A stretch of DNA of 60,000 nt from Tubiluchus corallicola (lineage: Eukaryota > Priapulida > Priapulimorpha > Priapulimorphida > Tubiluchidae): NCBI GenBank assembly GCA_030141605.1, contig JAQGDQ010000004.1, forward strand, positions 64,001-124,000. The letters run 5' to 3'. The translations under genes were made by a program, and so were the position numbers. The notes beneath the pieces were generated by a model. The model was not told the origin of the DNA. It was given only the letters and a program-made list of their open reading frames with translations, and did no database searches. This document shows positions 45,101 through 55,570 of the stretch, in pieces (the first letter of the stretch is position 1; each line of letters begins with the position of its first letter).

Positions 45101-48100
45101 CTCGTTCGGCAAGTCAATTTTGAGACAGCTATACGTTTGTATAGACGTTGATCATCATTCTTATTGTATTTTACAAAAAGAGTTAGCCTGTGTTGTAATA
45201 TCAGCGAAAATTGTTTTGTTTGCTTACGTAAAAGTTAAGACATCGTGGAGTGTTGCGCATTCAACTAAACACAGGTTGGTACACTCTGTAATTATCAGTA
45301 TGTAGAGAATGAATACAAGATCGAGTTCAATGCAGTCGCCTTTCAGAATCTGCCTTTATATACCCAGAAAGCATATTCTTTAGCTGCATATCTAAACGCA
45401 CGACTATGCTTGAGTAAATATTATCCCATTTCTTTTAATAAAAGATCTTTGATGATCAAGACAGGTTTGCATGAATAGCAATGTTTTGATAAATTTATGT
45501 CAGTGTAAGACTAACCTGTTAGTACAAATGATAGAAATCAGATTCCAGTTCGCAAGCAATCTGCTCTGTTTCAGTGGTGTGCATGTGAACATGATTTGGA
45601 TTTTCAAACAAGAGGACGGCACTCATAAATACTTGACTTAGCTCTATTATGCAACACAAACAAGGTTGAACACTGCATGTAACAATAAATGTTGAATTTT
45701 TATAGGTCATGGAATATTAATGACTCGTAGTGTTATCCAAAGTAAGTTTAAATTAAATGAACAAAACAGTGTAAATTCCCGGAAACACGAGATATTTTGT
45801 AGCTCATCTATACTTTTTAGTATTTCTACTAAGTATTTCTTGCCTCTCAAATTAAAAATTTATGCAAAACAAGGCAAAATACAACGAAGAATGATTTCTG
45901 AGAGATCCCTTCAGAATTATTTACTTCTGTTAAGAAATACTTCTGCATTTAATTTTTCGTTATCGGTAGTTCAAAACCGCAAGCTCTAACCTAACTGCAC
46001 GCAGCAAAACCGGTAGGGATACTGCTTTATATGCTTATTAGCTTCCACTAGACCACCCATTTGCTCCCTGGATATATTACGAATTTAGGCGAAATCCAGG
46101 CATTCAGAATGAGAAAATGTGAATCCAAAATGCCCAAGCACGATGTTAGAAAGCAAGGTTTCCTTTTTTGTTGGAAAATGTTTCACTTGCGTCCAATTTA
46201 CTTGTACAGGTGAGAGGACCTTTTCCTGTGCAAAGTGTCAGTTCCACATTTCTCATTCATTGTGTCATTTCGTTCTTGCTTTATGTCAGAATGTTGCACC
46301 ATCAGAAGACATCTTCTGTATTGAGGCTTGAAAGTGGTAGAAAAAACTTTATGCTCAAAAAAGCTGGGAGAAAGGATCGTTAATTATTTACTTTATAGCT
46401 TTGATGCGTTATAGCATGATAACTGCCTAATCAATGGCTGTCTTACATCAGCCTTCCAAAATCATTTTTTCCATTAGTCAGCTTTTGCACGTGGCTGACA
46501 AGTGAACTAAAGATCTTCAGTAGTCATAATCGAACTGCAGTTATCAGGGTAAACGATTTACGTAGTTCTCTCTACCCACATGTTAATTAATTTTATTTTA
46601 AGGACTTGATTACTAACTTCTCAATATCAGGATAATTGTTTCCAGTTTTAATGTAAAATTGAGATAGACCAGGTCAGTTTTCAAGGATTTTGAAAACAAC
46701 AATTACAATTTTTAAATTGCGCTCCGAACTCTTTGATTTTTAATATATTACTTCGTCCTATGATATTGAGCTTAAGTGTGGGTGCAGCGAGTATTTTGTA
46801 AAGTCTTTTAGAGTTATTGCAAAGCACACTTAATAAAAATATTATAAAAAAATACAAATTTTCGATGCACCACACAGCCCTGGCCGTATTTAAAAACATC
46901 CATGGCCAGTGGAGTTTATCGGTGTAATAACTGCAGTACTGACATCTGATCCCACACTATAGCCCTACGATCTTTGCACTACTTTTGTCAGACTGGTGGT
47001 AGACCGCATTCACATGTAACTATTTGTCTGGTGTCTGGTTCCATAAATACACCAGTGATCTCTTATTTGCTTTTGGCCTTAAACCTGGTTCTACTGTCAT
47101 TCCATTTATTTGTAAATGGACATTATAGATGACAGAAAAGACAAGAAAATGTAATTCCTGTATGGACTCTGTGGTTTACACGGTTTACTCCTGCAACACT
47201 GCATCAGTGTGATACAAAAGAATAGGCCTGCTAAAAACCGAAAGACGTGAAGAAGTTACAGCGAATAAGTAGCCTACACACTTCTCGCTGCTTTGATCTT
47301 CTAACCAAAGTGACCTGTTTTTAGTCTAGTAAATTACTTTGACTTAGTTTAGAAACAGGAGTTCAGGGAATTCAAGTGGTGAAAGTGACAAAGTTAGTCT
47401 TCGATTTGGATTTCAGTCTTCTGTGAAGGGATTTAGGTTGAGTTGTTGAAGTGTGATTGCCAACAAAGCCACATCTTTGGTATGTAGGTGTAACTGGTGA
47501 CGTCATTTTCACTTAAATTGAACCAAATAATGATCACATTGAGACTATGGCATTGTACCGCCTCACCCATTTGATTTACTTCGAACGCATAAAATCCAAC
47601 GTATTTTACGTTATGATGATACCGATAAGCCATCAAATTTTCCGATTTTTCTCACAAAAGACTAGATTTTAGTGAAACAAAAACTTGATCTAAATTTTAA
47701 TTAACATTGTTTAGAGAATACTGAATACTGCATAATGAATACTAAAAGAAAATGCTGATCTGATATTTGCAGGTTGTCCCTTTGGGTTGTTCGGCTAACC
47801 GAATTGTTGATTTTGGTGAAAGTTTTCCTCAGCTATAACCTTAGATTATAATGAAATTCTAATTTAATCTAATAGTAAAATAATAAGATTGTACATTTAT
47901 ATTATATCAGTGGCGTGACATATTAACGTTTTAAATTATACTCGTGGTGCATAAATTAACACTGTGGCTATTTATCACCGAAGAGGGCCAGTATTTCCAG
48001 GTGTTGGTCGGAGCAATATTTGCAGAAAATGCTTCTACAGAGGAAGTTGCTAAGGCCTCTGACAATGGTTTTACGCTCGAAAAACTGTCCACTTCTCGGC

Positions 48101-50049
48101 ACGGCGTTGGTACAATAAACAAATTGTCGTATGTCACTTGATGTGACTGAGAAACGGCCGTGACACGAATCACATTGTAAGCATCAAGGTAGGACAGGTA
48201 GCGCCGAAAAAATCAAACAAAAGCGAGTTTTTGTAAGGATTTTGACCAACTGCTGCTGGCAAAATTTGATAAGTTTTCCTTTATTTAAAAAATTTACTTG
48301 AAATAAAACGGTAACATTTACAGTTAGGACAGCTAAACGGATGATAGTTATCTCTGGGTTGATGGTGCAAGGTTATTGGCCTTTTCTGGAATTCATGATC
48401 TTTTCGAAAACATAGTGGTTTCACGTACTTGCGTTTTAGCCAAGAATGACAGGAATAGGAGTAACATGCTTATTGGAAAGAAATCAAGATTTCTGTAAGA
48501 GAAGCACTGATGAGACAAGACTTATTTTGCAACCCACAAAAATGGTGCTTATCAAGCTAAGTGATAAAGGCCATAATCTTATTTCATTATACTTAAACAT
48601 ACAGGTGCTTTTCATGATCTTAGGCTAAGTAGGTCCCTTTCACACAGAAAACCAAATTTAAGTCCATTGTTGTGTTAGAATGTACACAATATACAATAAA
48701 TTTGCAGTGTAAATTAAACTGACTAAGACTTGATGATTTATGCTGATATCCTGTAGCGATTTGGACTTAAAAGTTGCAGTGCGTCCTACAGGTAGGCGTG
48801 GTTGTGGACCCCGGAATTGCAAATTACATCTTCGTTATTACAACAGGTGTACGCCTTGTCTAACCTTGGACGTTAAATGCTCTGAAGTACTTGCATATAT
48901 AGGTGCAACACAATACTTATGCCGAATAACTGCAACGTGGAAAATCAGAAACGGTATTTTTCAAATCTGCAGATTTTACAGGTTTGGTATGGTGCAACAG
49001 TCGCACCGTTTAGTTTTGATAAAAAACAGGTCATATCAGTTGATTTGTAGCTTACGTGAGTTACTAAATATTGTTTCCGTACCTAGGAACACCAATGGAA
49101 TGATCGACAAAAGGTTCCTGAGAAATGAATCTGTAATTAACGGTACTTATGTCTGTGCCACCTGCACAAGGGCAGCGACATTACAAGCAGCAGATTAATA
49201 GTTCAAGTCAACAGAAAGACTAATGAAAATAAGAAAGTTTGCCCCCAAGGAACGGTGTACCTAATCTACAATAATATGAGATGTTATCTCCACGCAAATA
49301 GAGAATACTGAATTAAAATTTCTAAAAGCAAACTACTACACCCTTTACCTGTGCTTTCCGAAAAACTCTCGCATGTTGTTCCAACTTGCACTTTATTTAA
49401 ATTGATCAGGTTAACCAGGATTTCACAGTTTAAAATAAATTTAGTCACTTACATTAAACTTGCACTCTAGATATAAATTATTCAGAAAGCACATTTTACC
49501 AGGAACTAATAAGTTAAAGTGAAATTCGCATATCACATCACAACGTAACTTTATTGGCAATTAATTATTTAAGCAGATATACTTTAATAGCTTCTGCATG
49601 TTGAAGTACCAGTCCACCACTAAAATTACCTGTCTGTAAGAACACTAATTAAAGAGTTTGTGCAACAAGGGTCAATGGTTTAACAATAAATTTCGCAAGG
49701 AAACATTAACATTAAAGGTAAATGCCTATAATGCATCTACGACTACGACCCCTAATTAATGCAGGCTCTTCGTGACGCTCTAAATGTAGTAAACGTTAAT
49801 CAAGAGACAACTGTGCCACTTCAGGGTAAATTGTACCTTTCAATTAATGAATAATTACCGGCCTTGCTTTGCCAACTGCAGCATTTTACAAATAATTTAT
49901 TTACTGTCTCTTTTCGGTAAGATCAAAAGATCCAGTCAAAGTTGTCAAATTGGGATCGTGTAAGATAAACGGGCAGGTAATGAAAAGTCGTTCTTACCTG
50001 CATTTGCCAAGTACAGCCAGCAACAGAAAAGAATCCAATGCTTTAGCAT
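25431..50049 (-). CDS. FN3 plus ZP-N single-pass membrane protein (seven exons)
   Basis: Seven minus-strand exons (49998-50049, 31202-31363, 29637-29729, 28051-28235, 26937-27064, 25996-26153, 25431-25651) join in frame to 332 codons plus stop. Residues 1-18 are a signal peptide. About 25-102 form a fibronectin type III domain (ARVTWEC ... GFIVQYYPV ... LFPKTKYAIEV). About 107-206 match a ZP-N module with cysteines at 110, 138, 160 and 193, AFQGVIYVDTHY and the closing LLITCEYP. A cysteine-free linker follows (207-268), then a transmembrane helix (269-290, FVIISLVGFIIITAILVAVAWY), a basic stop-transfer segment and a 42-residue cytoplasmic tail. No ZP-C domain is present, which is unusual because ZP proteins normally carry both halves. 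Known ZP-N modules polymerise or bind gamete and matrix ligands; the partner here is unknown. Extra exons in the 18.6-kb first intron cannot be excluded. Confidence 0.82.
25996..26153 (-). CDS. FN3/ZP-N gene, exon 6 (linker)
   Basis: Preceded by TTATTACAG and followed by GTAAGT; it enters in phase 2 and leaves in phase 1. It encodes a cysteine-free, polar and probably helical stretch (IETELKSALLQSSKNA) joining the ZP-N module to the membrane. This is where a ZP-C domain would begin in an ordinary ZP protein. Confidence 0.75.
26796..26849. repeat. TA dinucleotide microsatellite
   Basis: An uninterrupted run of about 27 TA units in intron 5 of the FN3/ZP-N gene, about 90 bases from the donor of exon 5. 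Confidence 0.95.
26937..27064 (-). CDS. FN3/ZP-N gene, exon 5 (end of ZP-N)
   Basis: Preceded by TTATTTTAG and followed by GTAAGT; it enters in phase 0 and leaves in phase 2. It encodes SNFTWEAVLITQEDPRI and the LLITCEYP strand with the fourth ZP-N cysteine. An NFT glycosylation site is present at the exon start. Confidence 0.82.
27801..27960. repeat. Degenerate 20-base minisatellite
   Basis: About eight diverged copies of a roughly 20-base unit of the form GCCATCAGAAGATGTGTGAA. Copies begin near 27802, 27821, 27843, 27859, 27879, 27899, 27919 and 27939. It lies in intron 4 of the FN3/ZP-N gene next to a GGT/GAT run at 27778-27800. The open plus-strand frame through it is a by-product of the repeat. 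Confidence 0.75.
28051..28235 (-). CDS. FN3/ZP-N gene, exon 4 (start of ZP-N)
   Basis: Preceded by TTATATTACAG and followed by a GTAAAT donor; it enters in phase 1 and leaves in phase 0. It holds the first three ZP-N cysteines (LEC, DDC, SKC) and the AFQGVIYV segment, a close match to the second strand region of ZP domains. Confidence 0.85.
29637..29729 (-). CDS. FN3/ZP-N gene, exon 3 (second part of FN3)
   Basis: Preceded by CTTTTTTTCAG and followed by GTGAGT, phase 1 at both ends. It encodes HLFPKTKYAIEVISIDE and on to LFTETSP, containing the L-x-P-x-T-x-Y-x-x-x-V signature of the FN3 E-F region. The intron splits the FN3 domain, which is common in this fold. Confidence 0.82.
30113..30184. 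repeat. TA dinucleotide microsatellite
   Basis: About 36 pure TA units in intron 2 of the FN3/ZP-N gene. It abuts an abrupt change to GC-rich sequence on its right. Confidence 0.95.
30185..30480. mobile_element. GC-rich block beside a TA run, probable repeat element
   Basis: Immediately after the TA run the sequence turns GC-rich for about 300 bases, including a run of ten or more G near 30310 and words such as GGCCCTTTTTCGGCCG. Composition is unlike the rest of the intron. No protein motif was found. A sharp boundary at a simple repeat suggests one end of a transposable element that inserted in, or ends with, TA repeats. The class is unknown. Confidence 0.4.
31202..31363 (-). CDS. FN3/ZP-N gene, exon 2 (first part of FN3)
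   Basis: Preceded by TTTTATTCAG and followed by GTAAGA, phase 1 at both ends. It encodes the first five strands of the FN3 fold, with the conserved tryptophan in VTWECEGEC and the tyrosines of IVQYYPV. An N-glycosylation site NFS lies near residue 61. The extra cysteine pair (residues 38 and 42) is not a standard FN3 feature. Confidence 0.82.
34535..34886. repeat. Pair of 40-base direct repeats
   Basis: The word at 34535-34574 (starting AATTAAATTTTGAAATCAAA, ending GGAAATGTGA) recurs at 34846-34886 with one extra base. The two copies enclose 271 bases containing the Pol III box pair. They may be a long target-site duplication or the remains of a local duplication. Confidence 0.7.
34590..34672 (-). 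repeat. tRNA-like Pol III box pair (possible SINE)
   Basis: Minus-strand A-box-like TAGCGGTTATGGT (34635-34647) and B-box-like GGTTCAATACC (34601-34611) are spaced like those of a tRNA. Flanking sequence does not form a complete cloverleaf. It lies inside a 271-base segment bracketed by 40-base direct repeats. A SINE fragment or tRNA pseudogene is the likely explanation. Confidence 0.4.
34861..35235 (-). CDS. Hypothetical glycine-rich protein with N-terminal membrane segment
   Basis: A 124-codon minus-strand frame, richer in GC than its surroundings. It starts with a basic leader, then a hydrophobic stretch (residues 12-34, MSMLLLKVTAAVAVTWLRF onward) that could be a signal anchor, then an aspartate and polyglycine linker (about 41-56), an acidic run VERDVDDKDINSD and a polar tail ending at a TGA. 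I do not recognise a family. The layout would suit the first exon of a type II membrane enzyme, but no strong splice donor lies before the stop. The CCA/CCT repeat coding the glycines may also create the frame by chance. It is nested in intron 1 of the FN3/ZP-N gene. Confidence 0.3.
   Translation of the reverse strand: MTSDKREGLRMSMLLLKVTAAVAVTWLRFLVLQFASNDYHDDGGGGGAGGGGGSDGGVERDVDDKDINSDALFVSYSAPATKQVKVASSFSDHNTLRGIAGNVEGPFFKLGLYYNVFTFPVFQV
37307..37355. repeat. CA-rich dinucleotide repeat
   Basis: CACACA and CGCACG units in tandem, in intron 1 of the FN3/ZP-N gene, beside a GAGA-rich stretch. Confidence 0.75.
43738..43805. repeat. GA-rich low-complexity tract
   Basis: AGAGACA, AAAGAGA and GAGAGATAGAG words over about 70 bases, in intron 1 of the FN3/ZP-N gene. 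Confidence 0.7.
48740..49198 (+). CDS. Hypothetical cysteine-rich ORF, weakly immunoglobulin-like
   Basis: A 152-codon plus-strand frame, long for DNA of this composition. It contains 14 cysteines. The C-terminal third reads SYQLICSLRELLN, then RNESVINGTYVCATC. The two cysteines are 36 positions apart, and the second sits in a G-T-Y-x-C context like the F strand of immunoglobulin domains, with two N-glycosylation sites. The usual core tryptophan is absent, no signal peptide is visible, and the ATG directly follows an in-frame stop. It could be an exon of a gene opposite to and nested in the FN3/ZP-N intron, a decayed copy, or chance. Confidence 0.3.
   Translation: MLISCSDLDLKVAVRPTGRRGCGPRNCKLHLRYYNRCTPCLTLDVKCSEVLAYIGATQYLCRITATWKIRNGIFQICRFYRFGMVQQSHRLVLIKNRSYQLICSLRELLNIVSVPRNTNGMIDKRFLRNESVINGTYVCATCTRAATLQAAD
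49998..50049 (-). CDS. FN3/ZP-N gene, exon 1 (signal peptide)
   Basis: The minus-strand ATG at 50049 opens MLKHWILFCCWLYLANA plus one base, then a GTAAGA donor. This is a typical signal peptide in a 52-base, phase-1 coding exon, the same size and phase as the first exon of the Ly6/uPAR gene. A TTTCCTTTTCAG acceptor at 50066-50077 sits just upstream of the ATG, so an untranslated leader exon may exist further up. Confidence 0.75.
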
Positions 50050-50077
50050 ATTATCTAAATTTTGTCTGAAAAGGAAA

Positions 50078-53000
50078 TGAAATTCAAGTATCAGTTATGC
50101 TAATCCTGCCCAAATACGTTTGTATACCAATTGGCTCTTTTTTAATATATTTTTGTTGTTAAATCTCAGTGATTATAGCCTCCAATGTAATTTTAAGAAT
50201 CTATCAAGATGATTGTCCTAATTAATTGATTTTTATCATACAAGGTCTATTCTTGTCAGATAACCAATCAGAACTTACTGCGCTAACAACGCAGACAATG
50301 TCTAGCAAGGGAATACATTAATATATTAATACAAGAAGCCATTTAAAGTGAGGGAAGATTATAAGTTGACTCCTGAATGTAATATTACAGAACGGCAGAA
50401 GCCAGGATGCTGAGAGGATTCAGACGTTTTGGGACTTAATTGGAATCACGTTCTTCTGATAGTATCGTAAAAGTTGATGCCAATCAAGCTTCTATTTAAA
50501 TCCGAAAATAGGTTTTCTCATATTATAGTTCGCATTATGTCGCTGTTAAGTGCATAGTGTAGCAATTTTGGTCATTAATTAACTGTCAAACGACAGCAAT
50601 TTTCAAACTGTAAAAAAAACGAAAAAATCTGGACATTGCCGCGAGGAAAGAGTTGCTCGTAAAGGAGACAATAAAAAAGTAATAAAAGAAACGGTGAAAT
50701 TGTAAAAAAGGACCTCCAATAATGTACGAAATGGCCAGACACACACACTCTATAAACCTGACACAAAGAAACTGTTTTCTTTTATTTAACGTTCCTCTAA
50801 ACGAGATAATGTCTGTGATAACGATTGACATATAGCGTTCGTATTGTAAATAATGTCAGACATAAAAATCTTAAAAATAAACAAGAAGAGGCTGACAGGG
50901 TTGGATGGGTTATGTCAAAAATGTGGCTGAAAGTGGAGGAAGGTGTCATGCAGCAAAAAAGGTAGAAATTTGTATTCTGAGACTTTTTATACATGCTTCG
51001 ATTTATTTTTTTCAATAACTCATCGTAAATTTTGAGACATACTGCCTAAGGTTTCTCATTTAAACACCAATCTCTAATTAATTTTTGAGTACATCTTCCT
51101 GTAAATGTCGTAAGTTATTTCAAATATTTAGGTTAATTTAACTTGATTCATTGTAAATAATAAACCAAAAGTAACATATTGCCGTATAGTTGACTGGTAA
51201 CATTCATAGCTCATAATAGAATTCGAATAAACCTTGAAAAGAGTTTAGTATAATGTGGGGCACGCGAAACGCGTCCATTGTTGTGTTAATAGTCTACTAT
51301 TTTTTTCAATGATACACATCAATTGGTGAAGCAGTTCTACCTGTAAGCCTATACATACGCTGGGTAGGAGCTTTTTGTTATTAGGTTGACGTTGGGTCAC
51401 ATACTAATAATAACTCTCAATTGGATGATGATAACGATGCTATAGAAGAATTAAATGACAGCTATACACCCTGAATCTAGTATTAGCCCACATATAAACC
51501 GGATATTACAGAGTCTGTTCACCCGGCTAGGTGCCAGGGTCTGTAATCAAATTAATGACCTCCTCATTGATGTAAGTCTGTGCACAGACGAATGAAGAAA
51601 GTTACTGCTGATTAAGCTAACGGCTGGAACCAGAAATCTTCAGATGGTAGTAGTACTAGTAGCTGTTTAGTATTGTAAGAGTAACAGTAGATGTCTGTCT
51701 ATTGTACAGTAGTGATCGAATCTGTAGCGGATAGGCAAATGACCTGGTGGACAATAGTAGCCCTTAGATTTACAGTTATCTATGCTTGGAGTACTTGTAT
51801 GCTGTAAATGGTTGTTGCATAAATAGGCAACAGGTCTTTCGAAAATGTCAAGCATTTCGGAATTTTATTTACTGTAATATGACGTTTATGCACAACTTCT
51901 TTGTGACAATTCAAAAAGCGACCCTTATCTTAAAAACGAGTGTTCAAACTATTATGCACGATTTAAAAAATTTAAATTATTCGAGTCAATTTTAAATTAA
52001 GCCAATAAAAACCAGGGTATTATTTGTCATTTGTTAATTTAGTTATGCGTAATATTTATACAAATATTAATTATTCTTATGACGTCCTAAATGTCTAGAT
52101 ATGTGTGATTTGAGTTTGCGCTGCCTTTGAAGGGCTGAAGTTAATATTTACCAAAATGACTAATAACTATTATCTGATAATAAATTAATCTGAGTGACTA
52201 AAACCAACAGCGCAGACAATCTCCCAATGTGTATAGGCTAGTTCATTGACCAAAACCTGTTAAGGATAACTTTTAGCCTTGAAGTTGCTCTGGGATTAAC
52301 CCACAAACTATTTAAAAGAACATCAGCAAGACAGTACACAGAAAGAGAAAGTTTACAAGCTTGCTTGGTTTTCACCACTCTTAATACACTACCCTTCCAG
52401 CAACCGTTGCAATCAATAACCTGTTAATAAAACGCCTTTTATTGTACAGAAGCCCATATTAGTTGTCATCCCTAAATTCCAAAATTGCAAAGGCGAATTT
52501 TGGAATTTGGCTCTTTGGACTTGCTGATCAGATGCTCATGGGTGAATGCACTTTAAAGAACGACCAGATGAAAGCGCGTCGGCAGAGTGGTTGATCCATT
52601 TCAATAGTTAATGTATTTCAAAATTTGATTTTAATTAAAAATAACATCGACAAATAATTCGTTGAATTAACTTTTTGCATTACCCTTTGCATATATATAT
52701 ATATGTATATACATATAATATGCAAGGTGTAAAATCAGCAGTAGTACAACGAATAGAGGCTTCATAACAAACGCAAATAACAAACTATTATGGTCAATAT
52801 TTTATTATAATACAGCAGGCCTATAGCTAAATTTGAATCAAAAATTGATTTATAATGTCCAATCCTTAGAATGCTTATCCTTCAACTTTGGGATTAAAAC
52901 AGGTTTTACGTCTTAATGTGAGGCTGATCACTTGATTTCTGCCTACCGAACATTACTGATATTATATTTCCATTTTACTAGATGACCTTAAAAGATAGAC

Positions 53001-54640
53001 TAACAGCTGGTGAATTTCGACGTTTGATTGAGAAAATATTTTATAATTCAAGTGCAGCTCACATTTATCTGATATTATTGTACAATAAATATTGTATTAT
53101 TATAATAAATTTATAATTCTTGCCGTATAATTTTGGTTATGTAATAACAGGTAGAAGCAAGTAGGAACAGGCTATTGCATAGTCAGAAATTATAATTCGT
53201 AATCATCTGCAGAAAATTCGACACTAGTTCTGCTCTGCATGCAACATATAAGAAAAAGTATCAACTCAGTTAATAGAGTGCATGTGTGGTTAGTCTCGCG
53301 TCAAATATAATGTCTATGTCTAGCAAGTTTTATGTCACAAAGCAAAAGGTATAACAAGACACTAATTAGCATCCACTGTTTCTTCTACTCCACAAAATAA
53401 ATGAAATTATGTGAAGAAACAGAGTTGTAAAACTAACTAACTAACTTTCACTAAATTTTCTTAATGACAAGTTAACAAATTTTGTAAACTAGGCCTTAGT
53501 TAGTAAGAATGCACTTATGACAGAATATGTTTTCTATTTACGATATTATGTTTATATAAAAGCTATTTTTCATTGCTCAAAGACTGGTTTACAAAGAATC
53601 TACCGGAGGTACAAGAAGGAGAATTACAATTTACTATTGGATTTCATTTGATAATTGTTCTCTTCATTTGTAAAACACGATTCACACCATGTTAATGACA
53701 TAAAGAGTCTCAAGCCACAAGCAGTAAAACTGTAACCCCTGCGGTCTCTTTACCTCCGGACGTGATTACAAATATAAATGAGATTTTTTATTTATCCTTG
53801 AGCCAGTACTATAATGATGTTAGATTTTACCGAACGTGAATTACTTGATACTTCGTGCGTTCACGAGACAGCTGTGAGCTAAGAGAAGCAGCGAGGTTAA
53901 AAACGTGAATAATGACTTTTTGCTACTTGAGCAAAATTGATAGTTCATCAATAATGACAGTTTATACGCCCAAGAATCAACAGATTTTGGTAAAAAAAGA
54001 GATCGTAACAAAAACTTTTACAATAAACGCTACTGGTTCTTGTACACTTTATATTACTTATTTTTTTTGGCGAGACTGTTTCCGCTTTCTATTATGATAC
54101 TACAATGAAGGGAAGCAGATCACAATTGTAATAGTTCTAGGTCTATTTAAGTTTTTGTATCAAAGAGTTTAAGTCTACTGAATTCCATTAACCCCAAGTA
54201 AAACACATGCTTTATTAGTCGGATATAAAATAAATACTTAGTTACGTGTGTAAGTAAAGGAAGCAAAGTTTTAATAAATTTATTCCTTACCAAATAGAGC
54301 CCATGCAGTGTAGAATGTATCCAGTCAGCTGTTACCGCAAGAACTCATCAATGCAACGTCACACAAAATCAACCACTGACACGCTCCGTCAAGATAACTG
54401 TATTATATTTTCTCAAGCGATTCGCTGTGTGCTTCAATGATCATGACGTCATGTGTTTTGTGCAAGAAGGAATCTCTTTCTTCTCTCTTCTCTCGTCTCT
54501 TTTTGTCTCCCATTGCTTCTTTTTGTCTTTCTGTCTTTCCTCGGTTTCTCATCCTTTCTTTTCTTTTTTCGCTCTCCCTCCCTCTAATTAAAGCAGTACT
54601 AATTAAAACCGTTACAATTGCCTACGAACTTAAATAGAAA
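50078..54640. other. Gene-poor stretch upstream of the FN3/ZP-N gene
   Basis: No coding exon, RNA gene or transposon protein was recognised. The left end should contain the promoter and possible untranslated exon of the FN3/ZP-N gene. Minus-strand frames at 50575-51015 are hydrophobic because of A-rich plus-strand sequence and are probably not genes. A CT-rich tract occupies about 54470-54590. Confidence 0.4.
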
Positions 54641-54884
54641 TATAGAAATCGCATGCCACAGCTTTCTTGTTGGACAAGGTAGTTACAATGCTTTTCTGAA
54701 TCATATAGCTTTTATCACAGATGCCACATGTAATTGTGGAGCGGAATTCCAAACTGCCCTCTGTTTACTATGTGAGTGCCCTCTAGTCAATATGTCTACT
54801 AGATATAAATTTTTGTGTCACTTGAGCAATCAAGATCTCGAGTGTATAGCACATACGAGTACATTAAAAAAGACAAGGAATTAA
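54641..54884 (+). pseudogene. 5'-truncated non-LTR retrotransposon, RT C-terminal end
   Basis: The plus-strand frame reads FLVGQGSYNAFLNHI, then TCNCGAEFQTALCLLCECPL, followed by STRYKF and a stop. This is the C-terminal zinc-finger-like segment (C-x-C-G ... T ... L-x-x-C-P) that ends the reverse transcriptase protein of I/Jockey/R1-type non-LTR retrotransposons. Nothing upstream resembles the rest of RT and a CT-rich tract lies immediately before, so the copy is 5'-truncated, as most LINE insertions are. The histidine usually found before LLxxCP appears as CLLCECP, which suggests decay. Confidence 0.7.
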
Positions 54885-55370
<486 letters not shown>

Positions 55371-55387
55371 CCTCTTTCTCCATAATT

Positions 55388-55392
55388 CTCTG

Positions 55393-55485
<93 letters not shown>

Positions 55486-55490
55486 GCCTT

Positions 55491-55533
<43 letters not shown>

Positions 55534-55560
55534 CTCTTTCGCTTTCTCTCGCTCTTTTCT
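55388..55560. repeat. TC dinucleotide microsatellite
   Basis: Long TC run with TTTC, TCTG and TCGC interruptions, directly after the AAT/ATG repeat. The arginine/glutamate-rich minus-strand frame over it is an artefact. Confidence 0.95.
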
Positions 55561-55570
55561 TTCTGTGACA

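Larger units (their letters stand above)
31364..49997 (-). other. Intron 1 of the FN3/ZP-N gene, 18.6 kb
   Basis: The intron runs from GTAAGA next to the signal-peptide exon to TATTCAG before the FN3 exon. Within it are a 124-codon glycine-rich frame on the minus strand (34861-35235), a 152-codon frame on the plus strand (48740-49198), a segment open on both strands at 47931-48173, a Pol III box pair near 34.6 kb and several simple repeats. Large parts (for example 38.4-43 kb and 46.4-47.4 kb) show nothing I can name. Its size leaves room for missed FN3 exons or nested genes. Confidence 0.55.

Noticed and set aside
45519-45710. Minus-strand frame with TFIVTCSVQPC, at first sight like another FN3-type exon
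   Set aside because: No usable acceptor precedes it: an in-frame stop lies just upstream with no AG after a pyrimidine tract. The good donor-like GTTAGT comes only after a stop codon.
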